8,910 nt of DNA from contig JAIDPG010000296.1 of the NCBI GenBank assembly GCA_029062865.1, positions 1 to 8,910 on the forward strand. Direction: 5' to 3'. Numbering within the stretch: position 1 is the stretch's first letter; each line of letters starts with the position of its first letter. Position numbers and translations under genes: made by a program. Of the stretch, positions 1 through 6,543 are shown piece by piece. Source of the DNA: Oscillospiraceae bacterium. Lineage in GTDB: Bacteria; Bacillota; Clostridia; Oscillospirales; Ruminococcaceae. Under the pieces are notes generated by a model, which saw only the letters and a list, made by a program, of their open reading frames with translations, was not told the DNA's origin and did no database searches.

Positions 1-526
1 GTATATCCTCGCTGCAAGCGTCCTCCATTGAGACGCTCACCTCAACGCCGTTCAGCTTGATATTCTGCCGCAAGTATTGTTCCGCCGCGTAGTACATCTC
101 GACGCACAGCACATTCGCTCCCGTGAGCTTCGCGAGCGTTATGCCGATACAGCCCGTGCCGGAGCACAGGTCAACTGTTCTTCGGGCTTTTATATCGCGC
201 CCTTTCAAGAAATCCAGCGCCAGCTCGACAAGCGTTTCGGTGTCCTGCCTCGGGATAAGCACGCCCTCGCCGACCTTGAACGGAAGCCCGTAAAACTCCC
301 ACTCCCCGACGAGATATTGAAGCGGCTCGCCGCGAAGCCGCCGCTCGACAAGCGAGCTTATTTCCCGGGAAATGTTTTCGCCGACCTCGCGCCCGGGCTC
401 CGTTATCAGCGTGGTTTTTTCAATGCCGACGCTTTTCAGAAGCTGATCCGCCTCAAAGTCCGGGAATTCAATCGCGGCGTTTCTCAGCGTGGATTTGGTC
501 TTGCTATATAGTTCTCTAATTGTCAA
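1..526 (-). CDS. prmC: Peptide chain release factor N5-glutamine methyltransferase PrmC (partial, 3' end outside window)
   Basis: PrmC methylates the glutamine of the GGQ motif in release factors RF1/RF2 using S-adenosylmethionine, which raises termination efficiency. The 175 visible residues hold the N-terminal helical domain (about 1-75), the family signature GEPLQYLVGEWEFYG (66-80), VLIPRQDTETLVE (89-101), and SAM-binding motif I VDLCSGTGCIGI (118-129) with acidic Glu143 after the next strand. The catalytic NPPY motif lies beyond the window edge, so about 100 residues are missing. I chose the TTG at 524-526: an in-frame TAA (the stop of yqhQ) lies just upstream, the first in-frame ATG is deep inside the methyltransferase fold (Met144), and AGAGG sits 6 nt before the TTG. 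It follows yqhQ by 27 nt, a pairing commonly seen in Firmicutes, often with prfA nearby. Family assignment is firm; only the start codon is moderately uncertain. Confidence 0.93.
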   Translation of the reverse strand, partial: MTIRELYSKTKSTLRNAAIEFPDFEADQLLKSVGIEKTTLITEPGREVGENISREISSLVERRLRGEPLQYLVGEWEFYGLPFKVGEGVLIPRQDTETLVELALDFLKGRDIKARRTVDLCSGTGCIGITLAKLTGANVLCVEMYYAAEQYLRQNIKLNGVEVSVSMEDACSEDI

Positions 527-528
527 AT

Positions 529-549
529 CTTGCCTCTTGCCTCTTGCTT
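529..549 (-). repeat. Three 7-bp tandem units carrying the prmC ribosome binding site
   Basis: The plus strand reads CTTGCCT, CTTGCCT, CTTGCTT without interruption. On the coding strand two of the units contribute an AGAGG Shine-Dalgarno core, at spacings of about 6 and 13 nt from the TTG start of prmC. The repeat fills almost the entire gap between the yqhQ stop and the prmC start. Copy-number change by slippage would alter the number of ribosome binding cores, but that is inference. Confidence 0.6.
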
Positions 550-553
550 CCAG

Positions 554-1549
554 TTACCAGTTGTCGTTCTCTCCCTCTTTCGGCAGACACGGAATCACCG
601 CCGCTATCGCGCACTCTATCTGCTTTTCGTCGGGCTCTCGGGTGGTCAGCCTTTGCATCCATAAGCCCGGTGCGCTGAAGAATTTTGTTATCGGATTGGA
701 GTACTTCCCCGCGAGCCTTATCAGCTCATAGGAGATCCCCACCTCAAACGGCAGCAGCGGGAGCTTTAACAGCACGCGCAGCAGCGCCCCAAGCGCCTTG
801 TTCTCAATGCTCCACCATTCGGCGGGGTTTATCGGGACGATCGACGTTACAATAATGCTTACAATCAGCGTGATTATAATAAAGCTCGTTCCGCAGCGCG
901 GGTGAAAGCGGCACATCGGCTTGATGTTTTCTACCGTGAGCTCCTTACCCGCTTCGTAGCACGCTATCGTTTTGTGCTCCGCGCCGTGGTATTCGTAGAC
1001 GCGCTTCATCATCTTCATCTGCGCGATAAGCGCCATATACGCGATAAAGAGCAGCAGCTTCACCACGCCCTCAAACGTCGCTTTCCACATTGATATGTCG
1101 GCTTCCACCGCGCCCTCGATAAGCGAAAACAGAAAGCTCGGCACGAAGAAAAACACCGCGAGCATCGCGACGACCATCAAAAACGAGATCACGCCGACAA
1201 TCGCCTCAACGCCCTTTTCCCCGACGTGCTTGTCGAGCCACAGGTCGAGCTTCGTAGGCTCTTCGTCCTCGTCGTCGCCTTCCTCGCTTATCTCCGCGGA
1301 CTTGTTCATGCAAGTGTAGCCCTCCTTCAGCGACTGCACGAAGTTGAAGCAGCCGCGAATAAACAGCGCCTTGTTGTACCAGCGCTTTTCGGGGATCTCC
1401 CACGTCTCCGTATAGATCTCGCCGTCCTTTTTGCGGACTGCCATCGCGCCCACGGAAACGCCCTTCATCATCACGCCCTCGATAAGCGCCTGCCCTCCGA
1501 CGGTGGTTTTCTTGCCCGTATCGAGCGGTTTGTTTTTGTTTTTGCTCAA
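554..1549 (-). CDS. yqhQ: DUF1385 / YqhQ family integral membrane protein
   Basis: A 331-residue member of the DUF1385 (YqhQ) family, sometimes annotated as a putative metal-dependent enzyme; the biochemical role is not established. The diagnostic N-terminal GGQALIEGVMM is at 18-28. An acidic stretch (88-97) precedes hydrophobic segments at about 116-143 and 161-180. The second signature YHGAEHKTIACYE (187-199) and the CRFHPRCGTSF block (213-223) supply conserved His/Cys residues, and more membrane segments follow at about 222-243 and 252-270. The C-terminal PFEVGISYELIRLAG and APGLWMQRLTTREP blocks are typical of the family. The start is TTG at 1547-1549 with AGGAG about 8 nt upstream; no better ATG is available. 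It is followed by prmC, as often seen in Firmicutes, and preceded by a two-component system about 100 bp away. Family identity is secure; substrate and mechanism are unknown. Confidence 0.93.
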   Translation of the reverse strand: MSKNKNKPLDTGKKTTVGGQALIEGVMMKGVSVGAMAVRKKDGEIYTETWEIPEKRWYNKALFIRGCFNFVQSLKEGYTCMNKSAEISEEGDDEDEEPTKLDLWLDKHVGEKGVEAIVGVISFLMVVAMLAVFFFVPSFLFSLIEGAVEADISMWKATFEGVVKLLLFIAYMALIAQMKMMKRVYEYHGAEHKTIACYEAGKELTVENIKPMCRFHPRCGTSFIIITLIVSIIVTSIVPINPAEWWSIENKALGALLRVLLKLPLLPFEVGISYELIRLAGKYSNPITKFFSAPGLWMQRLTTREPDEKQIECAIAAVIPCLPKEGENDNW

Positions 1550-1572
1550 GATTATGTCTCCTTGTATTCACT

Positions 1573-1640
1573 GTTTTCCGCTGCGGGGAAAACGTGATGT
1601 ATCTTTTTTTCGATATTTCCCGCCCCGGCGGGGGGAAAAC
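1573..1640. repeat. Two GGGGAAAAC-type inverted repeats between the histidine kinase and yqhQ
   Basis: Two hairpin-forming elements share the same arm sequence. The first pairs GTTTTCC (1573-1579) with GGAAAAC (1587-1593). The second pairs TTTCCC (1616-1621) with GGGAAA (1633-1638) around a GC-rich centre. Both are followed on the plus strand by GGGGAAAACG and then an ATGT-like sequence, so they also look like imperfect direct repeats of each other. A run of seven T (1604-1610) lies between them on the plus strand, but no U-tract follows either hairpin on the minus strand. They are therefore poor intrinsic terminators for the kinase gene. They resemble the palindromes at 7090-7110 and 8829-8861. 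Confidence 0.5.
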
Positions 1641-1648
1641 GATGTCAG

Positions 1649-3088
1649 TCAGCTTGCCTTAAGAGGAAGAATTATCGTCACTGTAGTTCCCTTGCCGAGC
1701 TCGCTTTCTATGTCAAGCGTGCCGCCGTGGCGGAGAACTATCTCGTCCGCGACCGCGAGCCCTATTCCCGAGCCGTGCTTTGTCTTGTTCGCCTTGTAGA
1801 ACTTCGTCTTGACCTTAGGCAGATCCTCCGGGGCGATGCCCGCACCCGTGTCGCTTACGGACACGATAACCGCGTCGTCGTTCTTTTCGGCGATAATGTC
1901 GATAGCGCCGCCCGGCTCGGTGTATTTCAGCGCGTTGTCAATGATGTTTATAAACACCTGTCGCAGCCTGTTTTTATCGCCGACGACCGCCGCCATGAAC
2001 TCCGGCTCGTTGTACGAAAGCTTTATATTCTCCTTTTTGGATTTGTCGATATAAATCAGAAGCGCGTCCTCAAGCTCCGCAATCAGATCCAATGTCGTCA
2101 TCTGAAACGAAAAATGCCCGCTTTGTATTCGCGAGAAATCGAGAAGCTCCTCGACCATTCCCTCAAGGCGCTTGGTTTCTCCCGTGATCACCTTCATTCC
2201 CTTCTGGAACGACTCGGGGTCGTAGCCCGCCTCCAACGTCTCGCTCCAGCCCTTTATCGCTGTAAGCGGAGTTCTCAGCTCGTGTGAAACCGAGCTTATG
2301 AAGTCGTTTTTTATCTGCTCCGAGTTTTCGAGCTCGTCCGCCATTTCGTTGAACGCGCGCGACAACTGCCCTATCTCGTCGTGGCTTGTCACGGGGATTC
2401 GCTCGGAGAAGTCTCCCTTTGCGAACTTCTTCGCCGTGCCGCCTATTCTCGTAATCGGCACAACTATGGATTTAACGAAATAAACGCCCGTAAGCGCTAC
2501 AACTAAGAGTATAAAAACGCTTACGATTAACGAAGTGAGCATGATCCCGCCGATCTGGCTGTCGATTTTCTCAAGGCTTGTGACAAATCGCAGCGCACTG
2601 TAGCTCGCGCTTGGACGGGAAATAATCGTCGTGACGGCGAGGATATTTTTGCCGCCGTCCCGCCCGAGGTAAACTCCCACGCCGTTGTCGCTGACCAGAG
2701 CCTTCTCGTAATCGGGCATAAGATACTCGTCGTTCGGCTTAAAGCCGCTTGAGGTCAGCGTTACAACGCCGTCCTTGTTGATCGACATCAGCTCCATTTG
2801 CTCCTTTTTGTTGAAGCTCTCAACAATATTTCTTACCTCCGACGAGAAGTTTGACGAGAGGTCGTCGTAAAGCCTTGCGAGGATCGTCTGCGACGCGTTC
2901 GCCTCCGACACGACATAGCTCTCCGCGGAGCCGTAATAATACTGCCTTGTAAAGTAATAAATGCAGATATTCACGACGACCAGCAGCACCGCCGCCACGG
3001 AAAGCGTATTCACCATCCACCGCGTGGCAATAGAGCGCTGCCCCAGCGAGTGGCTGCTTGCCTGAATTGCCTTAACCTCTTCTTCCAT
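1649..3088 (-). CDS. Membrane sensor histidine kinase (HAMP-HisKA-HATPase_c)
   Basis: Transmembrane sensor kinase of a two-component system, expected to phosphorylate the response regulator encoded just upstream. In order: TM1 at about 25-46; an extracellular sensor region at about 47-180 that may be a Cache-like fold (inference); TM2 at about 181-205; HAMP at about 206-255; HisKA with the phospho-acceptor His269 in SSVSHELRTPL; then the ATP-binding domain with N-box NIIDNALKYT (381-390), G1 DTGAGI (413-418), F-box Phe430 and G2 GSGIGL (439-444). All kinase motifs are intact and 479 residues is normal for the class. The ATG start is bounded by an in-frame TAG three codons upstream, yet the only clear Shine-Dalgarno (AAAGGAG) lies 17 nt away, an unusually long spacing. 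It sits 67 nt after the regulator gene and is probably co-transcribed with it. The stimulus cannot be read from the sequence. Confidence 0.95.
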   Translation of the reverse strand: MEEEVKAIQASSHSLGQRSIATRWMVNTLSVAAVLLVVVNICIYYFTRQYYYGSAESYVVSEANASQTILARLYDDLSSNFSSEVRNIVESFNKKEQMELMSINKDGVVTLTSSGFKPNDEYLMPDYEKALVSDNGVGVYLGRDGGKNILAVTTIISRPSASYSALRFVTSLEKIDSQIGGIMLTSLIVSVFILLVVALTGVYFVKSIVVPITRIGGTAKKFAKGDFSERIPVTSHDEIGQLSRAFNEMADELENSEQIKNDFISSVSHELRTPLTAIKGWSETLEAGYDPESFQKGMKVITGETKRLEGMVEELLDFSRIQSGHFSFQMTTLDLIAELEDALLIYIDKSKKENIKLSYNEPEFMAAVVGDKNRLRQVFINIIDNALKYTEPGGAIDIIAEKNDDAVIVSVSDTGAGIAPEDLPKVKTKFYKANKTKHGSGIGLAVADEIVLRHGGTLDIESELGKGTTVTIILPLKAS

Positions 3089-3155
3089 TTTTTTATACTA
3101 CGACGCTCCTTTATCTACCGAATGTTTACTTTAGCCGGCTTTACCGTGCCGTCGG

Positions 3156-3851
3156 CTATCCGTTCCACTTGTACCCGAAGCCCCAGACCGTCTGGATATA
3201 CTTCGGCGTTGAGGGGTCCTCCTCGATTTTCATGCGAAGACGCCTGATGTTCACGTCGATAACCTTGTCCTCGCCGACGTAGCTGTCGCCCCAGATGTGC
3301 TTTAAAAGCGTCGTTCTGTCAACGGGGGTGTTGCGGTTCTTCATCAGGAATTCCAGAATATGGTATTCAATTTGCGTAAGATCAATAGGCTTGCCGCGGT
3401 TGTAGATCATTCTGCTCTGATAATCCAGCGTAAACGGTCCGCTTGTGATCGCCTTCGGCTCCTCTCTTTGAGAACGGTTAAGGCTCACGCGGCGATAGAT
3501 AGCGTCCACTCTCGCGACAAGCTCCGACGGCGAGAACGGCTTCGTGACGTAATCGTCCGCGCCGATCATAAGGCAGTTCACCTTGTCCATTTCCTGGCTC
3601 TTCGCCGAGAGCATTATGATCCCAATATCGCTTGACTGCTCGCGGATCCAGCGGCACAGCGAAAAGCCGTCCATGCCCGGCATCATTATATCCAGCAGCG
3701 CGATGTCGAAATTGCCGCCCTGCTTGCCATACTCCGCCACAGCCTCCTCGCCGCTTGCGACGTCCGTAACGTCATAGCCCGCGCGGCGGAGATTTATAAC
3801 CTCAAAGTCGCGGATGCTGTCCTCGTCTTCTACTACTAGGATACGTTTCAT
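3156..3851 (-). CDS. OmpR/PhoB-family DNA-binding response regulator
   Basis: A 231-residue two-domain regulator. The receiver domain (about 1-120) has the acidic pocket Glu8/Asp9, phospho-acceptor Asp54 in ALLDIMMPGMDG, the switch Ser82 in MLSAKS, and Lys104 in the YVTKPFSPSEL block. The C-terminal winged-helix DNA-binding domain (about 134-230) ends with the family hallmark VIDVNIRRLRMKIE (197-210) and YIQTVWGFGYKW. All residues needed for phosphorylation are present. The start is well supported: AAGGAGA lies 7 nt before the ATG. It is followed at 67 nt by its likely partner histidine kinase and preceded by about 210 bp of repeat-rich DNA. I saw no convincing sigma-A promoter directly upstream, so it may be transcribed from within the repeat region or from further upstream. 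Target genes are unknown; the adjacent lipoprotein and membrane protein are candidates only by proximity. Confidence 0.96.
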   Translation of the reverse strand: MKRILVVEDEDSIRDFEVINLRRAGYDVTDVASGEEAVAEYGKQGGNFDIALLDIMMPGMDGFSLCRWIREQSSDIGIIMLSAKSQEMDKVNCLMIGADDYVTKPFSPSELVARVDAIYRRVSLNRSQREEPKAITSGPFTLDYQSRMIYNRGKPIDLTQIEYHILEFLMKNRNTPVDRTTLLKHIWGDSYVGEDKVIDVNIRRLRMKIEEDPSTPKYIQTVWGFGYKWNG

Positions 3852-3909
3852 AAATCAGTCTCCTTATTTTTTAAAGTCGCAGAAAACCGGCTCACTTCGT
3901 TCGCCTAGC

Positions 3910-3962
3910 CGCCTACTAAGGTTCCGTTCGCTTCGCTCACTCCACCTTAGTAGGCGCTTTTT
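3910..3962 (+). terminator. 13-bp-stem inverted repeat followed by T-tract (terminator-like on the plus strand)
   Basis: The arms CGCCTACTAAGGT (3910-3922) and ACCTTAGTAGGCG (3944-3956) are perfect inverted repeats around a 21-nt loop, followed on the plus strand by CTTTTT (3957-3962). It has intrinsic-terminator form, but no plus-strand gene precedes it, and on the minus strand there is no T-tract directly after the stem. The loop contains TTCGCTTCGCTCAC, and a related phrase CTCACTTCGTTCGC lies outside the stem at 3891-3904. On the minus strand the two read as GTGAGC-GAA-GCGAAC and GCGAAC-GAA-GTGAGC. It may be a dispersed palindromic repeat rather than a terminator in use. Confidence 0.5.
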
Positions 3963-3965
3963 CTG

Positions 3966-3981
3966 CCCCACTTGGCTGGGG
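3966..3981. repeat. Small inverted repeat CCCCA/TGGGG
   Basis: CCCCA (3966-3970) and TGGGG (3977-3981) flank the 6-nt loop CTTGGC, next to the larger inverted repeat. It adds to the dense secondary-structure potential of this intergenic region. No function can be assigned. Confidence 0.35.
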
Positions 3982-3992
3982 TAGGTTTACAA

Positions 3993-4062
3993 GCTCGGAA
4001 CGCGCCTGTAATGCGTCTTGGGTAGGCTGATAGGCTCGGAACGCCCCTTAATGCGTCTTGGG
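3993..4062. repeat. Imperfect direct repeat, 41-bp period, two copies
   Basis: Copy 1 (3993-4022) and copy 2 (4034-4062) share GCTCGGAACGC, then a short variable part, then TAATGCGTCTTGGG. They differ by a one-base length change and a substitution or two in the middle. The second copy ends three bases before the stop codon of the lipoprotein gene. With only two copies and 11-nt spacing this is not a CRISPR array. It could be a duplicated regulatory site or a short tandem duplication. Confidence 0.7.
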
Positions 4063-4064
4063 AA

Positions 4065-5387
4065 TTACTCCAGAATTACAAAACTGTCCTCCAGCTCGCT
4101 TGCGGAGAGTGTCATTTCCGGCGAGTTCAGCGTATCGCAGAAGAACATCAGCTCGTCCGTTTCGGCGAAGGGTTCTTCTTCGGGTTCGCTTGTTTCCTCG
4201 CTCTTCTCCACCACTCGAATTCGCATTATCATGTTGCCCGATGTCGCTTTCAGTCCCGTTTCGGAATCATAAGCGATAAAGAGAACACTGTTTGAATTAT
4301 GCTCCGCAATCGCCGTAACGTTCCCTATCCACCGCTCCGGAAACATCAGCGAATAGCCGAACTTCCCCGAATAATAGCTGTAAGCGCTTTCGACAAAGCT
4401 GTCGTTTTTGACGTTGTACCACCGCACGGCGCAAAGCCGGCTGTTCGCGGGGGAGCTTTCATAGCCGGGCAGCGGCTCCGTCGCGGGGATCTCCACAACG
4501 TCGTCGCCGTCTATGTCGAAGCTGTAAACCTCGGCTGTATAATCATTAACGCGGCGCGTTATTTTATCCGCGTTATTCGTCGGGGAGAACAAGCCGTTGC
4601 CGTAGCAATAAACCACGTCCGTGCCCGACTGCCCGCCGCCCATCGAGTAATCGAAAAACAGCGCGGGAGTGTCGGGGTTTACGTCGCCTATAGTTACGCG
4701 AAGATACTCCGAAGCGCCGCCGCGAAGCGACGCGCTGGAGATCAGGCGCATACTCTCGCCGTCCTCGGCGTACATCAGAGCCGCGGCGGTTTTCTGCTCC
4801 TTGTTGGAGGTGACGATCACAAGCTCGTTTTGCCCGTCCCGGTTCAGATCAGTCACTTCAAGGCAGGAGCACGTCGACGAAAGGAGCTCTATCGGTGCGC
4901 CGTCGACGTATTTTAATACAGAGACGGCTTTTTCGGTCTGGTTCAGCAGCGTGTAGCTCAAAATTATGCGCAGACCGTATTCATCGCCGCCTAAATTCTC
5001 AAACGCAACGCTGTCTATCTCGTTGCCGGGGCACGCAAGGTCGAACGCCGCCTCCCACTTGTCGTTTCTCTTATCGAGGAATTTCAGCCGCAGGGCGCTG
5101 TCGCCCGATCTTATGTCGCTGCTCTCGTAAAACACGAGCGCTTCATCGCCGTCATCGCCGTCGATATCGCGAACAACGAACGCCGAGCGAAAATCGCCGC
5201 CGCGCGGGTATTTCAGCTTGATATTCCGCCCGACGCTCTTTTCAAGCTCGCGGTAGATCTCCTCCTGCTCCGCGGAGAGAGTCGGCGGGGAGAGAAGCGT
5301 CTCCACGGAGACCGACATCGAACAGCCCGCGAGCGTTAGCGTTAGCGCTGCCGCCACCGCGGTGCGTAATAATTTCGTAAGTTTCAC
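4065..5387 (-). CDS. Putative lipoprotein with repeated FG-GAP/VCBS-like DxDGD motifs
   Basis: Predicted to be an extracytoplasmic membrane-anchored lipoprotein of 440 residues; the function is unknown. I chose the GTG at 5385-5387 because GGAGG lies 4 nt upstream and because it places a textbook type II signal peptide at the N-terminus: KLTKLLR, a hydrophobic core, then lipobox LAGC with Cys22. A longer reading from about 5432 would bury this signal. Acidic motifs recur at a regular 50-60-residue spacing: DIDGDDGDEALV (74-85), ENLGGDEYGLRII (130-142), DLNRDGQNELVI (180-191), GDVNPDTPALFF (234-245) and DIDGDDVVEIPA (291-302). Such motifs suggest calcium-binding loops of a beta-propeller-like FG-GAP/VCBS domain. 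A separate C-terminal region (about 337-440) contains FGYSLMFPERW and a Glu-rich linker. It lies 41 bp after the membrane-protein gene and is probably in the same operon. The propeller fold is inference; lipoprotein status is strong. Confidence 0.85.
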   Translation of the reverse strand: MKLTKLLRTAVAAALTLTLAGCSMSVSVETLLSPPTLSAEQEEIYRELEKSVGRNIKLKYPRGGDFRSAFVVRDIDGDDGDEALVFYESSDIRSGDSALRLKFLDKRNDKWEAAFDLACPGNEIDSVAFENLGGDEYGLRIILSYTLLNQTEKAVSVLKYVDGAPIELLSSTCSCLEVTDLNRDGQNELVIVTSNKEQKTAAALMYAEDGESMRLISSASLRGGASEYLRVTIGDVNPDTPALFFDYSMGGGQSGTDVVYCYGNGLFSPTNNADKITRRVNDYTAEVYSFDIDGDDVVEIPATEPLPGYESSPANSRLCAVRWYNVKNDSFVESAYSYYSGKFGYSLMFPERWIGNVTAIAEHNSNSVLFIAYDSETGLKATSGNMIMRIRVVEKSEETSEPEEEPFAETDELMFFCDTLNSPEMTLSASELEDSFVILE

Positions 5388-5428
5388 AAATCCTCCAAAT
5401 CTTACCGCGCAATGTACATCGCCAATCA

Positions 5429-6334
5429 TCAATTATCAATCGAACTGCTCGGCTTTGTAAAAGCGATTATCAGCGTGACCAAAACGATAAGCGCCAGCGC
5501 AAGCTCTACCGTCGGGGTAACAACAAGATTGTACGCGTCCGCGCCGGCTCTGGCTTGGCGGTAATTCTCCGCGTCGTTCGCCGAAAAGACTATGCAGGGC
5601 TTGATGTCGTCCGCGCCGAAAAACTTCGCCGCTATCGCGCCGAGCGCCGACGAGAACGTCAGCGACACCGCGGATACTCCCCAGAAGCCCATCGCTTTGC
5701 GCGTGTGCTTTCCGGAATTCCCCGAAAGGAACCGCGCGAGCATCACGAAATAAACCGCCATTGTCACAAGGCTGAGGCTTTGTATCACGTATTCGGGCAC
5801 GGTGGCTATCGCCATGCGGCTCATAAAGCAGTAGATACCGCGGCAGATGCAAAACGCGCCGACAAGCGAGTAAAGATAGCCGATAACGGGCGTGAAGCGC
5901 TTGTTTGAGAGTGTCACAAACGAGATCACCGCCATCAGAACAGCGAACGCGAAGTCTATAATTATCAGAAACGCGGTCGGGGAGAAGGCGCTCATTTCGG
6001 CTCTTCCGTCATACGCCGCGAAAACCGCCGCCGCCATCATCAGCAGCCCGATAAGGATCGTTCTGCCCTTGCCGAGCCCCGAGCCTTTAAGCTCCTCGGC
6101 TTCGCCCTTGCTGTCGACGACAGCAGCGATTATCGCCGCGATCGCCGCGATAATTATTATGCCGTAGTATAAGCCGTTCCAGAGCAGCTCGTCGCCGTGG
6201 AACAGAAATCCCGTCGAGCGCTTCAGTGGGTTGTTTGAGATTTCCGTGTGCTGTGTGATCACGAAAAACCGCACAACCGCGCTTGCTATAATCCCCAACG
6301 CCGAAACGATCGGCGTGAGCTTGATTTTCTTCAT
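5429..6334 (-). CDS. Uncharacterised multi-pass (about 8 TM) membrane protein
   Basis: I do not recognise a family. The 301-residue protein is very hydrophobic, with likely membrane segments at about 7-27, 53-74, 92-108, 117-142, 147-170, 180-204, 213-239 and 268-293. The longest hydrophilic stretches are the loops at about 28-50 and 240-267 and a charged loop at 75-91. No transporter signature, P-loop or catalytic motif is visible. The ATG start is supported by GGAAGGGA about 8 nt upstream. A divergent-type promoter at 6394-6422 lies about 60-85 bp upstream. It is the first gene of a probable operon with the lipoprotein gene, whose GTG lies 41 bp after its stop, so the two may act together at the membrane. 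Real coding status is well supported by length, ribosome binding site and coherent hydrophobicity; function is open. Confidence 0.85.
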   Translation of the reverse strand: MKKIKLTPIVSALGIIASAVVRFFVITQHTEISNNPLKRSTGFLFHGDELLWNGLYYGIIIIAAIAAIIAAVVDSKGEAEELKGSGLGKGRTILIGLLMMAAAVFAAYDGRAEMSAFSPTAFLIIIDFAFAVLMAVISFVTLSNKRFTPVIGYLYSLVGAFCICRGIYCFMSRMAIATVPEYVIQSLSLVTMAVYFVMLARFLSGNSGKHTRKAMGFWGVSAVSLTFSSALGAIAAKFFGADDIKPCIVFSANDAENYRQARAGADAYNLVVTPTVELALALIVLVTLIIAFTKPSSSIDN

Positions 6335-6393
6335 TATATCGTTCCCTTCCGGTTATTATTTTTTAGTTATCAGTAAATTCTTCGCCACATTAC

Positions 6394-6422
6394 ATTATAC
6401 CATATTCTCCCGGAAAATGCAA
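6394..6422 (-). promoter_or_regulatory. Sigma-A promoter for the membrane protein/lipoprotein operon
   Basis: On the minus strand TATAAT (6399-6394) is preceded by TGG, an extended -10. A weak -35, TTGCAT (6422-6417), lies 17 bp further upstream. Initiation would fall about 50 nt before the 6334 start codon. It points away from the plus-strand promoter at 6448-6476, making a divergent pair. Confidence 0.65.
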
Positions 6423-6434
6423 GCCCTTGCGGGA
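6408..6434. promoter_or_regulatory. Nested inverted repeats over the minus -35 box (operator candidate)
   Basis: The dyad GCAAG-CC-CTTGC (6419-6430) overlaps the minus-strand -35 hexamer. An outer pair, TCCCG (6408-6412) and CGGGA (6430-6434), nearly encloses it. It lies between two divergent promoters, a typical place for an operator. The binding factor is unknown and function is inferred from position only. Confidence 0.35.
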
Positions 6435-6447
6435 AAGTTTTTGGGTG

Positions 6448-6476
6448 TTGACATTTTTGTGAGGTTGTGATATAAT
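6448..6476 (+). promoter_or_regulatory. Perfect-consensus sigma-A promoter (extended -10)
   Basis: TTGACA (6448-6453) and TATAAT (6471-6476) are separated by exactly 17 bp, with TGA directly before the -10 (extended -10 TGn). Both hexamers match the sigma-A consensus fully. Initiation near 6483 would give a leader of about 60 nt before the ATG at 6544. Confidence 0.88.
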
Positions 6477-6543
6477 GACAGTGTATTGTTTAATTCAGCC
6501 CGCCAAGTATAAGTGCGGGGAAATCGATTAGAGGTTATGCGAA

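Noticed and set aside
77..511. Plus-strand open frame of 144 codons at the left edge
   Set aside because: It is antisense to clear PrmC coding sequence with family motifs on the minus strand.
3993..4062. CRISPR-like array
   Set aside because: There are only two repeats with an 11-nt spacer and no cas genes; this does not meet the structure of an array.
5388..5432. A longer N-terminus for the lipoprotein starting near 5432, overlapping the upstream stop codon
   Set aside because: It would bury the lipoprotein signal peptide behind 15 extra residues, whereas the GTG at 5387 has GGAGG directly upstream.
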